Source of the DNA: Oscillospiraceae bacterium
GTDB taxonomy: Bacteria; Bacillota; Clostridia; Oscillospirales; Ruminococcaceae
DNA length: 64,000 nucleotides
Direction: 5' to 3'
NCBI GenBank assembly: GCA_009776305.1
Contig: WRLY01000002.1
Span: forward strand, 62,001-126,000
Program-made: the position numbers and the translations under genes
The notes under the pieces: model-generated
Databases searched by the model: none
Told to the model about the DNA's origin: nothing
The model's input: only the letters and a program-made list of their open reading frames with translations
Shown: piece by piece, positions 24,866 to 32,000 of the stretch
Layout of the letters: every line of letters begins with the position of its first letter
Numbering within the stretch: the stretch's first letter is position 1

Positions 24866-25016
24866 TGGAATACTCCTTTATTGAATACAAATTCTTTGCT
24901 TTTTTAGCTTGTAATATTTTACCATAAATTAAAAAAGATTTCAAGTGGTAATTTTTGCAATACTCACCTACGGATTAAAACCGCGAAAATCGACATAAAA
25001 ATTAATTAGGAACATA

Positions 25017-25045
25017 TTGATTTATTATTATTTTTATGGTAGAAT
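25017..25045 (+). promoter_or_regulatory. promoter of the acyl-AMP ligase cluster
   Basis: TTGATT, 17-base spacer, TAGAAT, 39 bases before the ligase ATG. Confidence 0.65.
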
Positions 25046-25083
25046 ATTAAAAGGAAGAAATTACATTTAAGACGGAGGAGTTT

Positions 25084-26676
25084 ATGTCAACAAATTTAAA
25101 AGAGCTTTTGAGTGAAATCAAAGGCAAATACGGTGAAAAAACCGCATTCAGGTATAAAACGGGTAAAGACAGCATTAAAAGCGTTTCTTACAACGAATTC
25201 GTTGACCAGGTCGAGTCACTCGGAACAACCCTGATTTCTAAAGGGCTAAAGGACAAGCATATAGCCGTTTTAAGCGAGAACAGATATGAATGGATTGTTG
25301 CTTATTTAGCTGTAGCCGCAGGTACGGGCGTAGTGGTTCCTATTGACAGGGATTTGCCGGAAGAAGCTATTCATTATCTTTTAGAACAGGGCGACACCTG
25401 TGCGGTTTTATATTCCGAAACCTATGAGGAAATAATAAAAAGCTCCAAGGTTTCAAAAATAGAGTACTGCGTAAATTTTGATAAGAAAACAGACGAGGAC
25501 GGAAAGTACTTGTCTTATGAAAAAGCCTTAGACGGCGGAAGACAGCTTTTGGATTCGGGCGATACCGCTTTTGCCGACGCCTCTGTTGACACAGATAATA
25601 TGGCGTGTATCCTCTTTACTTCGGGAACTACCGGCTTTTCAAAGGGGGTAATGCTGACCCATAAAAACATCACAAGTAATATTTATGCGGCTACGGCTTT
25701 TGAGCAGTTCCGTGAGGACGAGGTTATGCTTTCGGTTCTGCCTTATCACCACGCTTTTGAATGTACTGTAGGGTTGCTTGCGTCTCTCGCTTTCGGCGCT
25801 ACGGTTTGTATTAACGACAGCCTTAAATATTTTTCCAAAAACCTTGCTTTGTTTAAGCCAACCGGAATGTTCTCAGTACCGGCGCTTGTCAACGCCATGT
25901 ACAAAAAAATGACTGACGCCGAGAAAAAAGTCGGAAAGCTTATTGCCAAGGTTGGGGTTAAAAAAGCTTTCGGCGGTCAGCTTAACCGTATTTTCAGCGG
26001 AAGTGCGCCGTTAAAGCCGGAACTTATTGAGGCGTTTAAGCGTTACGGTATAATGCTTTGTCAAGGGTACGGACTTACCGAAACCTCTCCCGTTGTAACG
26101 GCGACTCAGTACGATAAGTTAAATGACAAAAATATTAACAGCGTAGGTCAGGTTATTCCGGGTTGTGAAGTTAAGATAGTAGATGATGAAATCTGGGTCA
26201 AAGGTAATAACGTTATGAAAGGTTATTATAAAAACCCTGAAGCCACAGCCGAAGTGTTTGACGGAGAATGGTTTAAGACCGGAGACCTCGGGTATCTTGA
26301 TGAATACGGTTTCCTTTACATCAACGGCAGAAAAAAGAACGTCATAATAGCCAGCGGCGGCGAAAATGTTTACCCCGAGGAAATCGAGCAGTTCCTTTAC
26401 GGCATACCTCAAATTTTAGATGCAATGGTTTACGGCGGCGAAGGCGACGGCGATGTGCAGTCGGTGGTTACGGCAGTAATCTATCCCAACTATGAAATGC
26501 TGGAAAGAAAAAGCGACGAGGAAATCAAAAAAATCATTGACGCGGCAATTCAGGGCGTAAACCAAAAGCTTCCGCTTTATAAGCATATTCTTGTCACAAA
26601 AATCAGGAAGACAGAGTTTGAAAAAACCACCGCAAGAAAAATCAAGAGAAACCATGAAAATACGTTGGAAAAATAA
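25084..26676 (+). CDS. acyl-AMP ligase (long-chain fatty acyl synthetase family)
   Basis: This is a 530-aa ANL-superfamily enzyme that adenylates a carboxylic acid and passes it to a thiol. Motifs: LFTSGTTGFSKGVMLTHKN near residue 178-196, GYGLTETSP near 321, KTGDLGYLDEYGFLYINGR near 399-417, and the C-terminal catalytic Lys in TTARKIKRN. It is somewhat shorter than classical FadD. An acyl carrier protein gene begins 61 bases downstream, so the acceptor may be ACP rather than CoA. The chain length of the acid cannot be told. GGAGGAG precedes the ATG. Confidence 0.9.
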   Translation: MSTNLKELLSEIKGKYGEKTAFRYKTGKDSIKSVSYNEFVDQVESLGTTLISKGLKDKHIAVLSENRYEWIVAYLAVAAGTGVVVPIDRDLPEEAIHYLLEQGDTCAVLYSETYEEIIKSSKVSKIEYCVNFDKKTDEDGKYLSYEKALDGGRQLLDSGDTAFADASVDTDNMACILFTSGTTGFSKGVMLTHKNITSNIYAATAFEQFREDEVMLSVLPYHHAFECTVGLLASLAFGATVCINDSLKYFSKNLALFKPTGMFSVPALVNAMYKKMTDAEKKVGKLIAKVGVKKAFGGQLNRIFSGSAPLKPELIEAFKRYGIMLCQGYGLTETSPVVTATQYDKLNDKNINSVGQVIPGCEVKIVDDEIWVKGNNVMKGYYKNPEATAEVFDGEWFKTGDLGYLDEYGFLYINGRKKNVIIASGGENVYPEEIEQFLYGIPQILDAMVYGGEGDGDVQSVVTAVIYPNYEMLERKSDEEIKKIIDAAIQGVNQKLPLYKHILVTKIRKTEFEKTTARKIKRNHENTLEK

Positions 26677-26678
26677 TA

Positions 26679-26715
26679 CTTTGTGGGCGGGCGGCTTGCG
26701 CCGTCTGCCCCAAAG
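26679..26715 (+). promoter_or_regulatory. GC-rich hairpin between ligase and ACP genes
   Basis: GGGCGGGCGGC (26685-26695) pairs with GCCGTCTGCCC (26700-26710), extended by CTTTG/CAAAG outside a bulge. No T-run follows, so it is more likely a processing or expression-balancing structure than a terminator. Confidence 0.5.
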
Positions 26716-26737
26716 GTAATAATTTGGAGGGTGTAAA

Positions 26738-26962
26738 ATGCTTGAAAAAGTAATCGACATAATCTGCCGCAATGTTGATATTCCGAGGGAAAAAATAACA
26801 GGAGATACCAACCTGTTGACCGACCTCGGATTGCAGTCTATAGATTTTATAGACATGGTATGCGATTTTGAGGAAACCTTTGATGTAGAGGTACCTGAGC
26901 GCGATTTAAGGAAATTAGTTACGGTTAAGAGCATAGTAAGCTATATTGAAGACAATTCTTAA
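26738..26962 (+). CDS. acyl carrier protein
   Basis: This is a 74-aa free-standing carrier protein. The phosphopantetheine site is Ser34 in TDLGLQSIDFIDMV, a variant of the usual LGxDSL motif, within an acidic four-helix fold. It is separate from any fatty acid synthase operon and lies between an acyl-AMP ligase and an acyltransferase-like protein, so it is probably a dedicated carrier for this pathway. GGAGG lies before the ATG. Confidence 0.92.
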   Translation: MLEKVIDIICRNVDIPREKITGDTNLLTDLGLQSIDFIDMVCDFEETFDVEVPERDLRKLVTVKSIVSYIEDNS

Positions 26963-27091
26963 ATAATTTTTTAAGGGTTTACTTTAGAACCTGCAAGTTA
27001 CATAAGCGGGAAACTTTGAGTGCGCCGTTTTATAAGCAGGGGATTTAGACGCCGGCAGCTCGCCGATTAAACATTTGGGTGTGGTGACAGT

Positions 27092-29446
27092 ATGCGTATT
27101 TTAAAGGAATACTCCGCATTGGCGAACCCGTTCGTATTAACGGACGAGAACAGTGCAGTGCTTACTCTTACACGGGAGAATAATGAAAAAGCCGCCGGGT
27201 ACGTTGAAGAACGTACCCGCGATACCGATATTTGCGGCAAAACATTAATTTCGCTTAAAGTAACGGTCAACGACATATTTGACATTCTTGCCGAAAACGC
27301 GGCGGAAGGTGAGGAAGCAAGACTTGCCTGTACCTATCATAAGTATTATTACATGCTGGTGTTTGAATTTTCGGAATCGGCGTTGCCTTTGCATACGCTG
27401 AACAAAGCCATTAAAATTCTGAACACAGGACGTTCTTTGGGAACTGATGTACCTGATGAATCCGACCAATCTGTTGAGGTAGGTTTTATGGATTTGGTGC
27501 ATCTTGTCAACAGAATTGAATTATCTGTTGATAAGGTTTCGGGAAAAATGAGAATAACCATAATAAAGGAAAAACGTTACCCTGCCCCGGACATAAAGGG
27601 TGAACCGCCTTTATTGGGGAAAAGTTTCAAAATTTGTGAAGATTACAGTGCCGGTGATAATCGGATATTGCGGGATTTTTCAAAACGGCTCGCAAAAAAA
27701 TACGGCAAGAATATTGATAAGTTTCTGACTTGCCCGGAACTGCTTTCTGATAACCTTGCGGCGGACGAGCTTGAAATCATGCTTTTACAGGATGAAAACG
27801 GTAATTGCGGAGGCGGCGCGGCTTGGCAGAAAACATACGGCGTAACGGTTTTAATGGTGATTGCAATTTTTGTCGATGAGGAAAATCCGGAATACCAAAA
27901 TGCCAAGAACCTGCTTTTCGATAGGCTAAAACAGTTAGTTGAAATATCGAAAGTGAATTTTTTGATTTCGCAAATACGTCATTCTGAAATTATTTCCGAT
28001 TATTTTGATTCATGCGACGAAAAATATAATTATAAATTTTTATCAATAGAAAAAAAGGTTACGTCTTATATCAAGCCCGATTTAATTCCGCTGATTAAAA
28101 AGGCGTATAAAAGCTTTGAAATCAACCGCGAAGTGCGCCAGATTAATTCTAACTATACCTTTATAGAGCCTCATTCGGTTTTGACGGCTAAAGTGGACGC
28201 CGAAACCTCCGAAGCGGTTTTGTCGGTGATGTGGTTCGGCGACGACTTGAAGTCCAACATTATACGGCATGTAATCGCGTTGAAACGAATCGGTATTGAA
28301 AGCATTTATTTCAGACTCGATTTGGGCGTTTATGAAGAAATGGCAGTTTCGGATTTAGTGCAGGACTGCGGGTTTGAGGCAAAGTACCTTTGGCCTTACA
28401 GCAGTGATAGTGGCGATATAGTAATATTCTCTTATTATGAAAACGCTGTTTATGAAATGAAACCCTGCGTCATATCGCCTATAAATAAAGCTAATATAGA
28501 AAAAACGCCCGAATTGGTCAGAAAAGTTTACGGTGATAACTATCCGTCGCAATACCTTTACCGTCCCGAACAGCTTTGGGAGAAAATCCGCAAAAGACAG
28601 GTATATCCTTATATTGCCGTTGACGATGAGCAAAAGGCGGTAGGCTTGATTTCCTTTTTGAAGCTCGGGAGCAACCCTTATTTATTTGAAATAGGGCAGC
28701 TTATGGTTGACCCCGCTCACAGGGGAACAAACGTTGTAAACCAACTTATCGAGTACCTTTACAACACGGCGATTCAAAATCTTGACTTTGACGCGGTGCT
28801 TTCCGAAGCCGTGACAAATCATAAATTATCTCAGCGTTCTTGCGTGAACAGCGGTTTTTGTGATACCGCGCTTAAAGTTAATTTAATGTCGGAGGAAGCC
28901 TTTACGTTAGAAGAAGAAAAACGGCGCATAGGAAGAATGAGTTGTGTTGTTTCCTGTATTGAGCAGGCAGACGAAGGCTTTACGGTTTATTTGCCGGAAG
29001 AATACGCGGAGCAAATTAAATTCTGTTTTGAGGGCTTAAAGCCGCGCCGCTATGAAAGTGTTACCGCTTCCTCGGAATTAAGCGGTATAACCGAATATCG
29101 GCTTGACGACAGCGAGGCGGAAACCTCGCGCATGATAAATGTTACCATTTTCAATATCGGCACCGACCTTGATTCGGTACTGGAAAAGGTAGAAGAATAC
29201 GCGGTAAGCAAAGGAATAAAAACCATGATGATTAATATTCCTTTAAACACGGGTAATAATTCCGCCGCTGTTAAGCTTTTGAAATCACGGGGATTCTTTT
29301 TCGGCGGAATCATGCCGTTTTGGTTTCCTGAATCTGACGCGCTTTTAATGCAGAAACTTTATAACAGCGCGGTTAATTGGGACGGCATAAAGCTTTTCAG
29401 CCGTAAAATTAAAAAAATCGCTGAATTCATTAAACAGGACATGTAA
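27092..29446 (+). CDS. 784-aa protein with ATPase-like N-terminus and GNAT acyltransferase domain
   Basis: This is a large cytoplasmic protein. Residues about 1-165 resemble a degenerate RsbW-type HATPase (the stretch VNDIFDILAENAAEGEEA, then FMDLVHLVNRIELSVDKVSG), but the canonical Asn and glycine boxes are not clear. A GNAT core is visible near residues 500-600, with the acyl-CoA or acyl-carrier binding loop in GQLMVDPAHRGTNVVNQLIE. The flanking regions (about 330-480 and 640-760) look like further, diverged alpha/beta repeats. It starts 129 bases after the ACP gene, with GGTGTGGTGA upstream, and 28 bases precede the M20 gene. An acyl transfer using the neighbouring carrier is a plausible inference; the acceptor is unknown. 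Confidence 0.75.
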   Translation: MRILKEYSALANPFVLTDENSAVLTLTRENNEKAAGYVEERTRDTDICGKTLISLKVTVNDIFDILAENAAEGEEARLACTYHKYYYMLVFEFSESALPLHTLNKAIKILNTGRSLGTDVPDESDQSVEVGFMDLVHLVNRIELSVDKVSGKMRITIIKEKRYPAPDIKGEPPLLGKSFKICEDYSAGDNRILRDFSKRLAKKYGKNIDKFLTCPELLSDNLAADELEIMLLQDENGNCGGGAAWQKTYGVTVLMVIAIFVDEENPEYQNAKNLLFDRLKQLVEISKVNFLISQIRHSEIISDYFDSCDEKYNYKFLSIEKKVTSYIKPDLIPLIKKAYKSFEINREVRQINSNYTFIEPHSVLTAKVDAETSEAVLSVMWFGDDLKSNIIRHVIALKRIGIESIYFRLDLGVYEEMAVSDLVQDCGFEAKYLWPYSSDSGDIVIFSYYENAVYEMKPCVISPINKANIEKTPELVRKVYGDNYPSQYLYRPEQLWEKIRKRQVYPYIAVDDEQKAVGLISFLKLGSNPYLFEIGQLMVDPAHRGTNVVNQLIEYLYNTAIQNLDFDAVLSEAVTNHKLSQRSCVNSGFCDTALKVNLMSEEAFTLEEEKRRIGRMSCVVSCIEQADEGFTVYLPEEYAEQIKFCFEGLKPRRYESVTASSELSGITEYRLDDSEAETSRMINVTIFNIGTDLDSVLEKVEEYAVSKGIKTMMINIPLNTGNNSAAVKLLKSRGFFFGGIMPFWFPESDALLMQKLYNSAVNWDGIKLFSRKIKKIAEFIKQDM

Positions 29447-29474
29447 TCTTAAAAAGGCGGAAGTATAACTCATT

Positions 29475-30800
29475 ATGTACGATAAAGAAAAAGCGGCGAA
29501 AAACTTCAGCAAAATGTTGCAGTACAGGACAGTCGCAGGAAACAAGGCGGATTTTGTCGGATTCCGCGACGCTTTAAAAGAAATGTATCCGAATATAAAC
29601 AAAACTTGTAAGCTTGAATTAATAGGCGAAAAGGGTATAATGTATACCTGGAAGGGTCAAAATGAGCAAAATTCCGAAAAAACGGGAAATAAAAGCATAG
29701 TTTTAATGTCGCACTACGATGTAGTTCCTGCCGATAACGAAAAATGGAAGTATCCGCCTTTTTCAGGTGCACAGGCGGAAGGAAAAATATGGGGGCGCGG
29801 CGCTCTTGACACCAAAGGCACGCTCTGCGCCATAATGGAAAGCGTAGAGGCTCTAATTTCGCAGGGCTTCACTCCTAAAGCCGACATATATTTATGTTTC
29901 GGCGGGGACGAGGAGACGGCGGGAAACGGCGCAATTCAAATCGCGCGGCAACTCAAAATTAGAAACGTCAGACCTTATTTAGTCTTAGACGAGGGCGGAG
30001 CGGTCATTGACGGAAAGGTAATAGGGGTAAATCATCCCTGCGCCTTTGTCGGGATTGCCGAAAAGGGATATATGGACGTAGAATTTTTAACCTCGGGAAC
30101 AGGCGGTCATTCCTCCCTTACGGGGGCGCATAACCCGATTGTTACCATGTCGGAGGTTATAAAACGCTTAAACTCAAAGGTTTTTAAACCAAGGTTAAGC
30201 CGTCCCGCGAAAATCATGGTAGATGCCGCCTCTAAGCACAGCGGCTTTAAACTTGGGCTTTTACTCAGAAGTTATTTTATATGGGGAAAACTGTTCAGAA
30301 AATTTTTTATAAAAATTTTGCCGGAAATTGACGCTTTTACGAGAACCGTTGGAGCAATAACCCAAATTTCGGGCGGAAGTGCCGAAAATATTATTCCCGA
30401 GCAGGTCAGAGCCGTCGGAAATTTCAGAATCATAAACGGGAGCAGCGTAGCCGAAACCTTATCCGTTATAAAAAAAGCTTTGTCGGGAATCGACGTAAAG
30501 GTCAATTTAATTAGTGGGCTTGAACCCTCCGTAATATCAGACACAAGCGGTTACGGGTGGCAAACTTTAACAAACGCAGTTTCAGAAATTTGGCAGGGTA
30601 GCGTTATTATTCCTTATTTAATGATGGCTCGGAGCGATTCGCGCTCCTACGGAAACATATCTGAAAATATTTTCAGATTTACCCCCGTCACACTGACAAG
30701 GGACAAGCGGGTTTCCATTCACGGGGTAAACGAGAATATTTCAAAAGAAGGATTTTTCAGGATTATTGATTTTTATATTTGTTTAATCAGGGAAAATTAG
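29475..30800 (+). CDS. M20-family metallopeptidase, PM20D1/CPS1-like
   Basis: This is a 441-aa di-zinc hydrolase without signal peptide. Metal and catalytic residues are visible: His and Asp in MSHYDVVPAD, the bridging Asp in GRGALDTKGTL, the general base Glu in FGGDEETAGNG, Asp/Glu in LVLDEGGAV, and the last His in SIHGVNENI. The HYDVVPA..W..PPFSG..IWGRGALD pattern resembles the CPS1/PM20D1 branch, whose animal member makes and hydrolyses N-acyl amino acids. It may therefore act on an acylated amino acid made by the preceding genes, or simply be a dipeptidase. Confidence 0.87.
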   Translation: MYDKEKAAKNFSKMLQYRTVAGNKADFVGFRDALKEMYPNINKTCKLELIGEKGIMYTWKGQNEQNSEKTGNKSIVLMSHYDVVPADNEKWKYPPFSGAQAEGKIWGRGALDTKGTLCAIMESVEALISQGFTPKADIYLCFGGDEETAGNGAIQIARQLKIRNVRPYLVLDEGGAVIDGKVIGVNHPCAFVGIAEKGYMDVEFLTSGTGGHSSLTGAHNPIVTMSEVIKRLNSKVFKPRLSRPAKIMVDAASKHSGFKLGLLLRSYFIWGKLFRKFFIKILPEIDAFTRTVGAITQISGGSAENIIPEQVRAVGNFRIINGSSVAETLSVIKKALSGIDVKVNLISGLEPSVISDTSGYGWQTLTNAVSEIWQGSVIIPYLMMARSDSRSYGNISENIFRFTPVTLTRDKRVSIHGVNENISKEGFFRIIDFYICLIREN

Positions 30801-30816
30801 ACGGTATTTTATATTC

Positions 30817-30837
30817 GGGCGGCGGGTGAAGCCGCCC
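30817..30837 (+). terminator. GC-rich hairpin after the M20 gene
   Basis: GGGCGGC pairs with GCCGCCC around a 7-base loop and is followed after a few bases by a T-run (GAATTTTTTG). It is a probable terminator of the ligase-ACP-GNAT-M20 unit. Confidence 0.6.
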
Positions 30838-30876
30838 TTACGAATTTTTTGAGGTACTGAAAATAAGGAAATTTAA

Positions 30877-30905
30877 TTGACAATTTTGGTAAAAAATGTT
30901 ATAAT
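30877..30905 (+). promoter_or_regulatory. promoter of the YgjP-like metallopeptidase, leaderless
   Basis: TTGACA, 17-base spacer, TATAAT. The ATG at 30915 starts only 9 bases after the -10, so transcription would begin within a few bases of the start codon. Confidence 0.85.
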
Positions 30906-30914
30906 TATTAAAAT

Positions 30915-31589
30915 ATGATAAAATATACTTTAATCCGTTCAAAACGTAAAACGGTAGCGATTTACATTCGCGGCGGCGGGGTTGAAGTCCGCGCACCTTT
31001 AAACCTCCCTAAAAGCTATATAGACGACTTTGTGCTGTCAAAAGAAAAGTGGCTCGCAAAACAGCTCCAAGCCGAAAGGGAGCGGATTAACAGGCGGGTT
31101 GAATTTACTTTGGATTATGGCGCACTTCTAACCTGCCGAGGGAAAGCATATATAATCGACAAAAGTCAAAGCAAACACATCGGAGTAAGCGACAACTCAT
31201 TTTACATACCGCCGAATTTAACTTCCGAAGAAATCAAAGCTGCCTGTGTTAAAATTTATAAGATTATCGCCAAAAGCGATTTGGCTGAAAAAACGTTTAA
31301 GTTTGCTAATCAAATGTCGCTCAAGCTTAATGCCGTTAAAATTAACAGCGCCAAAACCCGCTGGGGAAGTTGCTCGTCTAAGAAAAATATTAATTTTTCG
31401 TGGTTTTTGATTATGGCGGAGGACGATGTAATTGATTATGTCGTAGTGCATGAATTGGCGCATTTAATTCACATGAATCATTCAAAGCGGTTTTGGGCGG
31501 TGGTGGAAAGCGTTCTGCCCGATTACCGCCAACGCAGGAAGAAGTTAAAAGAGTTTCAGCAAAAATTAAATACAGAGAACTGGGATTAA
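30915..31589 (+). CDS. YgjP/SprT-like zinc metallopeptidase (DUF45)
   Basis: This is a 224-aa protein with the metal site HELAHLIHMNHSKRFW near residues 178-193 (HExxH plus the distal NHSxxFW). Another family motif is AKTRWGSCSSKKNINFSW. Members are soluble peptidase-like proteins often found next to restriction or repair genes; their substrates are mostly unknown. There is no Shine-Dalgarno before the ATG and a consensus promoter lies right against it, so translation is probably from a leaderless mRNA. The thioesterase gene starts 13 bases after its stop. Confidence 0.87.
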   Translation: MIKYTLIRSKRKTVAIYIRGGGVEVRAPLNLPKSYIDDFVLSKEKWLAKQLQAERERINRRVEFTLDYGALLTCRGKAYIIDKSQSKHIGVSDNSFYIPPNLTSEEIKAACVKIYKIIAKSDLAEKTFKFANQMSLKLNAVKINSAKTRWGSCSSKKNINFSWFLIMAEDDVIDYVVVHELAHLIHMNHSKRFWAVVESVLPDYRQRRKKLKEFQQKLNTENWD

Positions 31590-31602
31590 AAAGTAAAAAT
31601 TT

Positions 31603-31989
31603 ATGAACCAAACAGCAATAGGAAAAACCGCAAGTGCAGACGCAACCGTAAACCAAGCCAATACCGCCGAGGCAGTTGGGAGCGGAAGTCTTGAGGTTTT
31701 CGCCACACCGATGATGTTGGCGTTAATGGAGAAAGCCGCCTGTGAGTGCCTCAAAGACGGGCTTGAAATAGGGGAAACTTCGGTAGGAACGTTTGTTAAT
31801 ATTTCACACACTGCCGCAAGTCCAATAGGCGCAAAAATAACCGCCACGGCTGTCGTAAAAAACATTTCCGGGCGGAAAATTGAATTTGAAATAACCGCGT
31901 TTGACCATTCAAGTCAAAAGGAAATCGGCAGAGGAGAGCATACGCGAATGGTTATTGATGAGAAAAGGTTTATGGAGAAACTGAAATAA
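31603..31989 (+). CDS. hotdog-fold thioesterase, FlK-like
   Basis: This is a 128-aa protein resembling the fluoroacetyl-CoA thioesterase (FlK) family: GSGSLEVFATPMMLALMEKAA, then GETSVGTFVNISHTAASPIG with the conserved His, and RGEHTRMVIDEKRFM (each shown as a short part). Most family members are general small acyl thioesterases, so fluoroacetate need not be the substrate. It follows the YgjP-like gene by 13 bases and has a weak ribosome binding site. Its closeness to the acyl-transfer cluster may be meaningful: it could release acyl groups from CoA or ACP. It converges with mutS2, 11 bases apart. Confidence 0.87.
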   Translation: MNQTAIGKTASADATVNQANTAEAVGSGSLEVFATPMMLALMEKAACECLKDGLEIGETSVGTFVNISHTAASPIGAKITATAVVKNISGRKIEFEITAFDHSSQKEIGRGEHTRMVIDEKRFMEKLK

Positions 31990-32000
31990 ATAGAGGCTAA

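Noticed and set aside
26970-27075. Imperfect tandem similarity (ATAAGCGGGAAACTTT and ATAAGCAGGGGATTTA) between the ACP and GNAT genes
   Set aside because: Two short, diverged copies only; too little to call a repeat or a regulatory RNA.
30915-31589. YgjP-like metallopeptidase considered as part of a restriction or defence island
   Set aside because: The neighbours are metabolic and housekeeping genes; no restriction, helicase or nuclease partner is present.
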